Shown here piece by piece: positions 49,713 to 57,981 of a stretch of 64,000 nucleotides of DNA. Both the position numbers and the translations under genes were made by a program. The notes beneath the pieces are model-generated. The model was not told the origin of the DNA. It saw only the letters and a list, made by a program, of their open reading frames with translations, and made no database searches. The DNA is from Gemmatimonadaceae bacterium (GTDB taxonomy: Bacteria > Gemmatimonadota > Gemmatimonadetes > Gemmatimonadales > Gemmatimonadaceae): contig JABFYH010000115.1 in assembly GCA_013361335.1 (NCBI GenBank), forward strand, positions 1-64,000, written 5' to 3'. Each line of letters starts with the position of its first letter. The stretch's first letter is position 1.

Positions 49713-51016
49713 CGAGCCTGCCGATGCCGCGCGGAGCGGTGGTGCCGACCGACACCCGTGCTCACACCGGCAAGGCGACCCCGATCGCCTTGCTCGTGCT
49801 GTTCGTGCTCGCGCCGAAGGCCGGCGTGGTCGACTTCTCGGGCCTCGTGATCGGCGTCTGGTTCCTCGTGGCGTGGCTGATGGGCAGCCGGCGGATCATC
49901 CTCTCCGACGACGGATCGCTGCTCGTGCCGCTGCTCTGGGTGACGCTGCTGGGGCTCGCGTGCGTCGCGTACCTCGTGTACGGACAGGTGTCGGCCGAGA
50001 TCATCTTCAAGCCGGTCCGCCAGCTCGTCCTGTTGACGATGCTGATCTACCTGTTCCGGCAGTACGAGCTGACGGCGATCGATGCCCTCAAGGCGGCGCT
50101 GGTCGCCGCGGCGGCGAATGGTCTGGTGGTGATCCTCCAGTACGTGCTGGATGCGATGCACATCGCCCCGGACTTCCTGATCATGCCCGGGTTCGACGCG
50201 TCGATCAACGTCCCGTTTCGAAAGCCCGGCCTCACCGCCGGCTATCCGGTGGCGGGCATGCTCGCCGTGTTCGGCATCGTGATCGCGGCGTCGTGGCTGC
50301 GCGCCCGACGGGCCGGCTGGGTCGTGCTGTGCCTGCTGCTCTGCATGGTGTCGGTCACGGTGACGTCGAGGATGGCGCTGCTCTTCGGCATCGTCGCCAT
50401 CATCGTGCTCGTCGTGCCCGCGGCCGTCGCGAGGCCGAGGCTGCTCATCCTGTACGGCACCATCGCCCTGGCGGGGGTGATCGCCTTCCAGCGGTACTCC
50501 GGCCTGCTGCACTACGACACGATCGGCGTGATGTTCGAGCTGTTCATCAACCTGTCGCAGGGCCAGGTGGAGACGAAGAGCACGACGGCGCTGATCGAGA
50601 GCTACGGGCTGCTCCCCGACAAGCTGCTCACGCTGTTGATCGGCAATGGCACGTACAATCTGTCGGACTCCGGATTGAACGTCGACGCGGGGTTCCAGTC
50701 GATCATGTTCTCCGCGGGCGGCGTCGCCCTGCTGCTCTACGTCGCCCTGTCGTGGTGCTACTTCCGCAAGGCGTGGTCAGCGGTGCGGGGGACGTACTTC
50801 TCCACGGCGGTGGTGCTGCTGTACGTGATGGTGATGGTCGCCAACCTCAAGACCGACGCCTTCTTCAGCCGGTCGTTCGGCGACGCCTGGCTGCTGATCG
50901 TGGCCGCCGGGTATGGCCTGGTGCGCGACGACGACGAGTGGGCGCGCCCGCGGGCCGACCGCCCTCCGGACGAGCCGCCAGGACCCGCACATTCCCGTCT
51001 GCCCGGTTATGTTTGA
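49709..51016 (+). CDS. O-antigen polymerase/ligase-like membrane protein (Wzy, set 2)
   Basis: This 435-residue protein has ten or more hydrophobic segments, starting with PIALLVLFVLAPKAG. Its large extracytoplasmic loop is at about 285-335. A VVTSRM-like SVTVTSRMALLFGIVAI segment in the middle resembles the conserved Wzy/WaaL arginine region. Like most polymerases it has little other conservation. It follows a glycosyltransferase and precedes the LegB-type gene. Confidence 0.78.
   Translation: MTSLPMPRGAVVPTDTRAHTGKATPIALLVLFVLAPKAGVVDFSGLVIGVWFLVAWLMGSRRIILSDDGSLLVPLLWVTLLGLACVAYLVYGQVSAEIIFKPVRQLVLLTMLIYLFRQYELTAIDALKAALVAAAANGLVVILQYVLDAMHIAPDFLIMPGFDASINVPFRKPGLTAGYPVAGMLAVFGIVIAASWLRARRAGWVVLCLLLCMVSVTVTSRMALLFGIVAIIVLVVPAAVARPRLLILYGTIALAGVIAFQRYSGLLHYDTIGVMFELFINLSQGQVETKSTTALIESYGLLPDKLLTLLIGNGTYNLSDSGLNVDAGFQSIMFSAGGVALLLYVALSWCYFRKAWSAVRGTYFSTAVVLLYVMVMVANLKTDAFFSRSFGDAWLLIVAAGYGLVRDDDEWARPRADRPPDEPPGPAHSRLPGYV
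51008..51013 (+). promoter_or_regulatory. TATGTT, possible -10 element before the LegB-type gene
   Basis: GGTTATGTTTGAC overlaps the polymerase stop codon and lies 43 bases before the ATG at 51056. The same GGTTATGTT string occurs at 17872, upstream of the second Wzi-like gene. Confidence 0.3.
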
Positions 51017-51055
51017 CGGCTGGGCGGGAGTTGACTCGTGGAGAGGAGCCGGTCG

Positions 51056-52048
51056 ATGGAGGTGAGCGGCAAGCGGGTGCTGGTGACGGGCGCGGACGGC
51101 TTCATCGGCAGCCACCTGACGGAACGGCTGCTCGCCGAGGGCTGCTCGGTCCGCGCCTTCGTGTGCTACAACTCGTTCAACTCCTGGGGGTGGCTCGACA
51201 GCCTGCCCCCGGCGGTGCTGTCGGACATCGATGTCTTCCCCGGCGACATCCGCGACCCCAACGGGGTGCGCCAGGCGATGCGCGACGTCGACATCGTGAT
51301 GCATCTCGCGGCGCTGATCGCGATCCCGTTCAGCTACCATTCTCCGGACGCGTACGTCGACACGAACATCAAGGGCACGCTGAACGTCCTCCAGGCCGCC
51401 CGCGACGCCGAGTGCGAGCGGGTCATGGTCACGTCGACGTCCGAGGTGTACGGGACGGCGCGCTACGTCCCGATCGACGAGCAGCATCCCTACCAGGGCC
51501 AGTCGCCGTATTCGGCGAGCAAGATCGGAGCGGATCGCCTCGCCGAGTCGTTCCACCGCAGCTTCGCGACGCCGGTGACGATCGTCCGCCCCTTCAACAC
51601 GTACGGCCCGCGCCAGTCGGCGCGCGCGGTGATCCCGACCCTCATCACGCAGCTGCTCAGCGGGCAGCGGGAGCTTCACCTCGGCGCGCTCTCGCCCACG
51701 CGGGACTTCGTGTTCGTGGAGGACACCGTGGCCGGGTTCCTGGCGATCGCGCGCGCCGATGCCACCGTCGGGGAGGAGATCAACATCGCGACCGAGCGAG
51801 AGATCTCGATCGGCGACCTGGTGGAGAAGCTGAAGCGGCTCACCGGTGCCGACGCCACGGTGGTGACGGACGAGCAGCGCCTGCGCCCCGACGCGAGCGA
51901 GGTGTTTCGCCTGCTGGGCGCCAACGGAAAGATCCGGCGGCTGACCGATTGGACGCCGCGCGTCGATCTCGATCAGGGCCTCGCGCGGACCGTCGAGTGG
52001 TTCCGGGCCAACGCCCGGTCGTACAAGACCGGCATCTACAACATCTAG
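51056..52048 (+). CDS. legB: NAD-dependent nucleotide-sugar 4,6-dehydratase, LegB type
   Basis: This 330-residue extended SDR has RVLVTGADGFIGSHL, FVCYNSFNSWGWLD, IPFSYHSPDAYVDTN, TSTSEVYGTA, YSASKIGAD and RPFNTYGPRQSARAVIPT. The NSFNSWGWLD string is highly characteristic of LegB, which in legionaminic acid synthesis acts on an NDP-GlcNAc. No legC/legI/legF partners are present, so here it more likely makes a 4-keto-6-deoxy sugar for the reductase two genes on. GGAG nine bases upstream supports the ATG at 51056. Confidence 0.88.
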   Translation: MEVSGKRVLVTGADGFIGSHLTERLLAEGCSVRAFVCYNSFNSWGWLDSLPPAVLSDIDVFPGDIRDPNGVRQAMRDVDIVMHLAALIAIPFSYHSPDAYVDTNIKGTLNVLQAARDAECERVMVTSTSEVYGTARYVPIDEQHPYQGQSPYSASKIGADRLAESFHRSFATPVTIVRPFNTYGPRQSARAVIPTLITQLLSGQRELHLGALSPTRDFVFVEDTVAGFLAIARADATVGEEINIATEREISIGDLVEKLKRLTGADATVVTDEQRLRPDASEVFRLLGANGKIRRLTDWTPRVDLDQGLARTVEWFRANARSYKTGIYNI

Positions 52049-52067
52049 GGCCACGAGACGAGAGGCG

Positions 52068-52772
52068 ATGCAAGCCGTCATCCTCGCCGGGGGCAAGGGC
52101 ACACGCCTCCGCCCGTACACGATGAGCATTCCCAAGCCGCTCGTTCCCATCGGGGAGATGCCGATCCTCGAGGTCGTGCTGCGGCAGTTGAAGCACTACG
52201 GCTTCACCGACGTGATCCTCGCCGTGAACCACCTCGCGGAGATCATCATGGCCGTCTTCGGGGACGGCAGCAAGCTCGGGCTGCGCCTGCGCTATTCGGT
52301 CGAGGATCATGTCCTCGGCACGGCGGGACCGCTCTCGCTGCTGGAGGCCCTCGAGCCGACCTTCCTCACGATGAACGGCGACCTCCTGACGACGCTCGAC
52401 TACGGGAAGCTGATGCGGCACCACGCGGAGGCCGGCAATCAGATCACCATCGGCTCGTATCCCAAGGAGGTCAAGATCGACCTCGGGGTCCTGGAGGCGG
52501 AGGGCAACCAGTTCCGGAAGTACATCGAGAAGCCGACCTACTCGTTCCTCGTGAGCACGGGGATCTACGCGATGAGCCGAGACGTGATCCCGTTGATCCC
52601 ACGGAACGTCAAGCTCGATCTGCCGGACCTCGTCACGATGGCGCATGACCGCGGCATGCAGGTGCGCCTGTACCGCGACGACTACTACTGGCTCGACATC
52701 GGCCGGGCGGAGGACTACGAGAAGGCCAACGAGATCTTCGAGCAGCGTCGCGACGAGTTCCTGCCGGGATGA
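52068..52772 (+). CDS. Sugar-1-phosphate nucleotidyltransferase
   Basis: This 234-residue enzyme has AVILAGGKGTRLRPYT, KPLVPIGEMPILE, TMNGDLLTT and a terminal DIGRAEDYEKA. It matches the short mannose-1-phosphate guanylyltransferase/glucose-1-phosphate nucleotidyltransferase type, without beta-helix or CBS domain. It should activate the sugar used by the LegB-type dehydratase 19 bases upstream. The nucleotide (GDP, UDP or dTDP) cannot be read from sequence. Confidence 0.9.
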   Translation: MQAVILAGGKGTRLRPYTMSIPKPLVPIGEMPILEVVLRQLKHYGFTDVILAVNHLAEIIMAVFGDGSKLGLRLRYSVEDHVLGTAGPLSLLEALEPTFLTMNGDLLTTLDYGKLMRHHAEAGNQITIGSYPKEVKIDLGVLEAEGNQFRKYIEKPTYSFLVSTGIYAMSRDVIPLIPRNVKLDLPDLVTMAHDRGMQVRLYRDDYYWLDIGRAEDYEKANEIFEQRRDEFLPG

Positions 52773-53659
52773 GCGTCGTGATCGTGCTCGGCGCCGAGGG
52801 TTTTCTCGGCCGCCATCTGGTCCATCATGTCGCTGCCGACCCATCCGGTCCGCATCGGGTCGTCGGCGTGGACCGCCACGCCCGCGGCGGCGGCGGCTCG
52901 TATGCGGTCGACCTGCGGGACGACGCGGCGGTCGGTCACCTGCTGCGGACGGAGCGTCCCGACGTCGTCGTCAACCTCGCCGGCGTGGTCGAGGGGACGG
53001 ACGATGAGCTGTCCGAGATCAACGTCGAGCTCCCGGGTCGCCTGATGCGGATGATGGCGAGCTGGCCGGAGACCCGCGACGCCCGCCTGCTGCTCCTCGG
53101 ATCGGCGGCCGAGTATGGCGAGTGCGACGTGGCGCAGGACGAGTGCGCCCCGCTGCGGCCGGCGTCGGCGTACGGGCGGTCCAAGCTCCGGCAGTACGAG
53201 CGCTTTCGCGCCGTCGCCGATGCCGGCGGCCAATGGGTCGCCCTCGCGCGGCCCTTCAACATCGTCGGCCCCGGAATGCCTCGCCACCTCGCGCTCGCGT
53301 CGTTCGCCGAGCAGATCGCCGCCGCGGGCGGCAACGAGCGCATCCGCACCGGCAACCTCAGCGCCGTCCGCGATTTTCTGGACGTCGAGGACGTGGTGAC
53401 CGCCCTGTGGCACGTCGTCCGGCGTGGCCGGTCCGGCGAGGTGTACAACGTGTCGAGCGGGGTCGGGCACTCGATGCGCGCGCTCGTCGAGATGCTGGTG
53501 CAGCTGAGCGGGCGCGAGCTCACGATCGACGAGAACACCTCCGCGAGCGCGGGCGTGCCGGTGAGCATCGGATCGTCCGAGAAGCTGCGGCGGGAGACCG
53601 GCTGGGCCCCCCGGATTCCCATCGCCACCTCGTTGCGTCGGCTGCTGGGGCAGGGATGA
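52769..53659 (+). CDS. NAD-dependent SDR, nucleotide-4-keto-6-deoxysugar reductase-like (RMD type)
   Basis: This 296-residue extended SDR has VIVLGAEGFLGRHLV, LGSAAEYGE, YGRSK and RPFNIVGPGMPRHLA. The LGSxAEYG and RPFNxxGPG patterns are found in GDP-6-deoxy-4-keto-mannose reductases. It would reduce the LegB product at C4. ATGA overlaps on both sides tie it to the nucleotidyltransferase and the GT4 gene. Confidence 0.85.
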   Translation: MSVVIVLGAEGFLGRHLVHHVAADPSGPHRVVGVDRHARGGGGSYAVDLRDDAAVGHLLRTERPDVVVNLAGVVEGTDDELSEINVELPGRLMRMMASWPETRDARLLLLGSAAEYGECDVAQDECAPLRPASAYGRSKLRQYERFRAVADAGGQWVALARPFNIVGPGMPRHLALASFAEQIAAAGGNERIRTGNLSAVRDFLDVEDVVTALWHVVRRGRSGEVYNVSSGVGHSMRALVEMLVQLSGRELTIDENTSASAGVPVSIGSSEKLRRETGWAPRIPIATSLRRLLGQG

Positions 53660-54822
53660 CGGAGTCACCGCTCCACGACCTCGAGGTGTACTGCGACGGG
53701 CTCGGTGAAGGCGGCGCGGAGTTTCTGCTGCTCGACCTGCTGCCCGCGCTGCGCTCCCGCTTTCGCTCGGTGGAAGTGATCGCGCTGCGGGGGCCATCCG
53801 GGCTCGAGGAACGGTTCCGCGCGATCGCACCGGTCACTCGCGTCACCATGGTCGGAATGTTCCGGCGACTCTGGTCGGGGCGCGCAGTGGCGCACGTCAG
53901 CCTGGCCCGGCCGCAGGCGATCGCGTCGCTGGTGGTCGTGCTGCGCCGGCTGCTCCGGACGGCGCCGCGGGCGCGCATCGTCTGCCACGAACAGGCGTCG
54001 TTCCAGTACTACACGGGCCGATCCGGACGCCAGCGGCTCGCCGACGGCCTGTTCCGACGGCTCGTCACCTACTGCGTTCGCCACCGTCTCTACGGCTACA
54101 TCGTCACCACTCGCGCGCGCCGCGCGGAGCTGCGCGCGCTCCTGGGCGACGCGGGTGACATCGTCGTGATCCCGAACAGCGTGGCCGCCACGCGCATGGC
54201 TCGACTCGCAGCGTCGCGTGCCAACCGGACGCCGAGTGCGAGTGGGGAGACACGCTTCTTCACACTGTCCAGGCTTCATCCCGTGAAGCAGCTTCACTGG
54301 GCGGTCGACGCGGTGGCGGCGATGGCCCGGCGGTACCCGGAGCGCCGGTTCGTGCTCTCGGTCTGCGGCCGTGGCTCCGAGCTGCCGGTGCTGGAGCGGC
54401 ATGCCGCCGCCGCGGCCGACGCGGCGAACCTCCGCATCGAGTTCCCGGGGTTCGTCGAGTCGCTCGAGGCGCGCGCCCGGGAGTCGGATTTCTTCCTGTT
54501 CCCCAGCAAGGCGGAAGGATTTCCCGTCGGGCTCACCGAGGCCGCGCTCACCGGGATCACCGCCATCGCCACCGACTGCCCACACGGGCCCGCCGACCTG
54601 GCCGAGTTTTTTTCCAACGTGCACCTCGCCTCGCCCCCGACGTACGAGCAGTTCGCGCGCACCGTCGAGCAGGTCGCCGTCGCGGCGTGGGGCGACGATG
54701 CTGCTCCCGACGGGGCCGCGCCGCGCGCCGGGTGGCCACCCGCCGAGGAGACCGCCGCGCGCATCGCCGATTTCCTCGAGGGCCTGCCGCCGATCGGCTC
54801 TCCCACCCGCCCCACCCGATGA
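53656..54822 (+). CDS. Glycosyltransferase family 4
   Basis: This 388-residue GT-B enzyme has LGEGGAEFLLLDLLPAL (acceptor loop), VVIPNSV linking the two domains, FFTLSRLHPVKQLHWAVDA and the EX7E motif FLFPSKAEGFPVGLTEAALTG. The end (GDDAAPDGAAPRAGWPPA) is a low-complexity tail. It follows the nucleotide-sugar trio by ATGA and may use their product. Confidence 0.88.
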   Translation: MTESPLHDLEVYCDGLGEGGAEFLLLDLLPALRSRFRSVEVIALRGPSGLEERFRAIAPVTRVTMVGMFRRLWSGRAVAHVSLARPQAIASLVVVLRRLLRTAPRARIVCHEQASFQYYTGRSGRQRLADGLFRRLVTYCVRHRLYGYIVTTRARRAELRALLGDAGDIVVIPNSVAATRMARLAASRANRTPSASGETRFFTLSRLHPVKQLHWAVDAVAAMARRYPERRFVLSVCGRGSELPVLERHAAAAADAANLRIEFPGFVESLEARARESDFFLFPSKAEGFPVGLTEAALTGITAIATDCPHGPADLAEFFSNVHLASPPTYEQFARTVEQVAVAAWGDDAAPDGAAPRAGWPPAEETAARIADFLEGLPPIGSPTRPTR

Positions 54823-55802
54823 CGGATTCTCTCGGCATGCCACACCACGCCGCCGCGCCCGCGACCGGCCGGCGCGCTCCTCGCGTGAGCGTCGTGATGA
54901 ACTGCTACAACGGCGAGACCTACCTGCGGGAAGCGATGGACTCGGTGGTGGCGCAAACGGTGGGCGACTGGGAGATCGTGTTCGTCGACAACGCATCCAC
55001 CGACGCCAGCCCGGAGATCGCGCGGTCCTACGGCGATCGCGTGCGCTACGTGCGGAATCCGGAGACCGTGTCGCTCGGGCGCTCGCGCAACGTGGCGCTC
55101 GAGCATTGCACCGGCGATCTCATCGCCTTCCTGGATTGCGACGATCTGTGGGAGCCGACGAAGCTGGAGCGCCAGCTGCCGCTGTTCGACGACGAGCGCG
55201 TCGGGCTCGCCTACTCGGACTGCTGGCTCCTCCGCAACGGGCGCCGGATCGGGCGGCGCTACGAGCCTGGCGCCCACCACCCGGTCGGCCGGTGCCTGAA
55301 CGCGCTGCTCGCCGACTACTCGCTGGTGTTGAGCACCGCCGTGATACGGCGAAAGGCCCTCCAGCAGCTCGATGAGTGGTTCGACCCCGCGCTCCAGCTC
55401 GCGGAGGAGGCCGACATCTTCCTGCGGCTCGCCATCGGATGGGAGCTCGCCATGGTGCCCGAGGCGCTCGCGAGCTATCGGCTGCACGCCAACAGCGAGA
55501 GCGTGCGCAAGATGGAGCTCTACGGCGTCGAGAACGTCCTCATCCTGGAGAAGCTGCGCCGGCTGGTGCCGCGGTTCGACGAGCAGCACGGCGAAGCGGC
55601 GGCGCGGTGGACGGACAATGGGCTCTGGAGCACCGCCGTCGCCGCGTGGAAGCGCGGTGACGGGCATGCAGCGCGCGACGCGATCGGGCGGACGAAGCGT
55701 CGCGGGTGGAAGCATCGTGCGCTCCTCGTCGCGAGCGTCGCGCCGTACTCGGCCTGCCGCGGCGTGCTCAACCTCGTGCGCGGGCGGCCCTGGACGGAGT
55801 GA
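54819..55802 (+). CDS. Glycosyltransferase family 2
   Basis: This 327-residue GT-A enzyme has RVSVVMNCYNGETYLREAM, VDNASTDAS, FLDCDDLWEPTKLE (metal-binding DxD-like) and EEADIFLRLA. The NCYNGExYL start and DCDDLW core are common in O-antigen GT2 enzymes. It ends the rightward unit and faces asnB tail to tail. Confidence 0.88.
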   Translation: MTDSLGMPHHAAAPATGRRAPRVSVVMNCYNGETYLREAMDSVVAQTVGDWEIVFVDNASTDASPEIARSYGDRVRYVRNPETVSLGRSRNVALEHCTGDLIAFLDCDDLWEPTKLERQLPLFDDERVGLAYSDCWLLRNGRRIGRRYEPGAHHPVGRCLNALLADYSLVLSTAVIRRKALQQLDEWFDPALQLAEEADIFLRLAIGWELAMVPEALASYRLHANSESVRKMELYGVENVLILEKLRRLVPRFDEQHGEAAARWTDNGLWSTAVAAWKRGDGHAARDAIGRTKRRGWKHRALLVASVAPYSACRGVLNLVRGRPWTE

Positions 55803-55817
55803 GTCGGCGCCGGCGAC

Positions 55818-55831
55818 GGGGCGCGCGCCCC
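55818..55831. terminator. Palindromic hairpin in a convergent gap
   Basis: GGGGCGCGCGCCCC is a perfect 14-base palindrome in the 39-base gap between the converging GT2 and asparagine-synthase genes. It could terminate transcription from both sides, but no T run follows. Confidence 0.35.
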
Positions 55832-55841
55832 GCATCGCCCT

Positions 55842-57779
55842 TCACGCTGCCTGCTGGGCCTCCAGCCACTGCTGGAAGATGAGGATGCCCCAGAGCTGAT
55901 GTTGGCGGTTGTGCCGGCCGGAGAGATGCTCGCGCCACGCGGTCTCCACCGCCGCGCGCCGGAAGAATCCTTCCCGCTCGATGCGAGCGCCGTCGAGCAG
56001 GGCGCTCGCCCAGTCGCGCAGGGGGCCGCGCAGCCACGAGTCGAGCGGGACGCCGAAGCCCATCTTGGGTCGCTCGAGCAGCTGCTGCGGCACGTGGCGG
56101 TAGAGAATCTGTCGCAGCGCCCATTTGCCCTGGCCGTCGCGCACCTTCATGCCGAGCGGCAGGCGCCACGCGGCCTCCACGACGCGGTGGTCGAGGAACG
56201 GCGCGCGCGTCTCGAGGCTCACCGCCATCGCCGCCCGGTCCACCTTGGTCATCACGTCGTCCGGGAGGTACGTCCGCGCGTCCGTGAACATCATCCGCTC
56301 GACGAAGCCCAACGAGTCCGGCGCGCCGGACCCCGTCGCCGTCGGCTCGCCGCCGCCGAGGACGACCTCATCCGGCTGCTGCCATTGCGACGCCATCGAC
56401 CGGTAGAACTCCGCCTCGCCGGTCGCCGCCAGCACCCCCGCCAGCTTGTGCATGCGGTCGCCGGCCTGGGCCACGCGCAGCCGCGGCGGCAGCCATCCGT
56501 CGATCGAGTCGAACACCCGCCCCCAGCGTGCCGGTGAGACGGTCCGGATGCCGCGGGCGGTCAGGCTGCGCACCGGCACCGGCACGCGCGCGAGGTGGCG
56601 CCAGAGCCGCGCGCCCACCACGTAGCGGTTGTAGCCGCCGAACATCTCGTCGCCGCCGTCCCCGCTCAAGGCAACGGTCACGTGTCCACGGGCGAGCTGC
56701 GCGACGAGAAAGGTCGGGATCTGCGACGAGTCGGCAAAGGGCTCGTCGTAGATCGCGGGCAGTCGTGGGATGACGCGCAGCGCTTCGTCTGCCGTGACGT
56801 AGAGCTCCGTGTGATCGGTGCCCAGATGGCGCGCCACCGCTCTCGCGTGCGTCGCCTCGTCGTAGCCCGACTCGCCGAAGCCGATCGTGAAGGTGCGCAC
56901 GCGCCGCGTGCTCTGCGCCTGCATCAGCGCGACGACGGTCGACGAATCGATGCCGCCGGACAGGAAGGCGCCGAGCGGCACGTCGGCGACCATCTGCTGG
57001 CCGATGCACGTGCGCAGCACCTGCTCGATCTCGTCGAGCGCAGCCTCGTCGCCGCCGGCAAAGGGTGTCGCGGCGCCCTGCCGCACCACGTCGGCGAGGT
57101 CCCAGTAGCGGGTGGTCATGACCGCACCGCCGCGCGCGATCGTGCAGATCGTCCCGGGCTCGACCTTGTGGATGCCCTCGTAGATCGAGCGGGGCGCCGG
57201 CACGTAGTTGTACCGGAGGTAGAGCGTGAGGGCCAGGCGGTCGATGGTTCCGCGAAAGGCGGGATGGCTCCGCAGCGCCTTGAGCTCGGACCCGAACAGG
57301 AGCACGCCGCCCATCACGCCGTAATACAGCGGCTTCTCGCCGAGCCGATCCCGCACGAGATGCAGCGTCGCACGCTCGCGATCCCAGAGGGCGATGGCGA
57401 ACATGCCGGCGAGCTCGCGCACGGTGGCGTCGAGCCCCCAGCGCGAAAGCGCGGCCAGCATCACCTCGGTGTCGCTGTGGCCGCGAAAGGTCTCCCCGAG
57501 CGCGGCCAGGCGATCACGAATCGCGGCGAAGTTGTAGATCTCGCCGTTGAACACCACGACGTACCGGCCGTCGCGCGACGTCATCGGCTGCGCGCCCTCG
57601 GCGCTGAGATCCAGCACGGACAGCCGCCGGTGGCCCAGGGCGATCCCACGCTCGGCGTCGGTCCAGATCCCGTCCGCGTCCGGGCCGCGGTGCGCGATCG
57701 CGCACGTCATGCCGGCCACGATACGTGCCGCGTCGTCCGGTGCGATGGTTGGCGCCCAGAGTCCGGCGATGCCGCACAT
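55842..57779 (-). CDS. asnB: Glutamine-dependent amidotransferase, asparagine synthase B type
   Basis: This 645-residue protein starts MCGIAGLW with the nucleophilic Cys2 and has glutaminase motifs HRGPDADG, GHRRLSVLD and VFNGEIYN. A synthetase domain follows with LSGGIDSSTVVALM and the ATP pyrophosphatase loop. In O-antigen loci such enzymes (WbpS type) amidate uronic acids; in others they make asparagine. The cluster context favours glycan amidation. The 32 residues added in the track before MCGI must be removed to expose Cys2. A 202-base divergent gap separates it from the GT4 gene. Confidence 0.92.
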   Translation of the reverse strand: MCGIAGLWAPTIAPDDAARIVAGMTCAIAHRGPDADGIWTDAERGIALGHRRLSVLDLSAEGAQPMTSRDGRYVVVFNGEIYNFAAIRDRLAALGETFRGHSDTEVMLAALSRWGLDATVRELAGMFAIALWDRERATLHLVRDRLGEKPLYYGVMGGVLLFGSELKALRSHPAFRGTIDRLALTLYLRYNYVPAPRSIYEGIHKVEPGTICTIARGGAVMTTRYWDLADVVRQGAATPFAGGDEAALDEIEQVLRTCIGQQMVADVPLGAFLSGGIDSSTVVALMQAQSTRRVRTFTIGFGESGYDEATHARAVARHLGTDHTELYVTADEALRVIPRLPAIYDEPFADSSQIPTFLVAQLARGHVTVALSGDGGDEMFGGYNRYVVGARLWRHLARVPVPVRSLTARGIRTVSPARWGRVFDSIDGWLPPRLRVAQAGDRMHKLAGVLAATGEAEFYRSMASQWQQPDEVVLGGGEPTATGSGAPDSLGFVERMMFTDARTYLPDDVMTKVDRAAMAVSLETRAPFLDHRVVEAAWRLPLGMKVRDGQGKWALRQILYRHVPQQLLERPKMGFGVPLDSWLRGPLRDWASALLDGARIEREGFFRRAAVETAWREHLSGRHNRQHQLWGILIFQQWLEAQQAA

Positions 57780-57981
57780 CAGCGTATCCTGTGCGCAGGA
57801 GCGGCGGTGACGAGTGCGCGGGCCATGCAAGCGGGAAAGGGAGACGTCGCGTGCGCGTCGAAGCACAGCGCGCACGCGAAAGTTAGACGGACGCGTGGCG
57901 GCGCGGAACCGGGGGCGAGCCGCTAAGTTGATGCCTTCCGCCGCGCATCACGCGCGGTCGGACCGTCACGAACGCGTCGAC

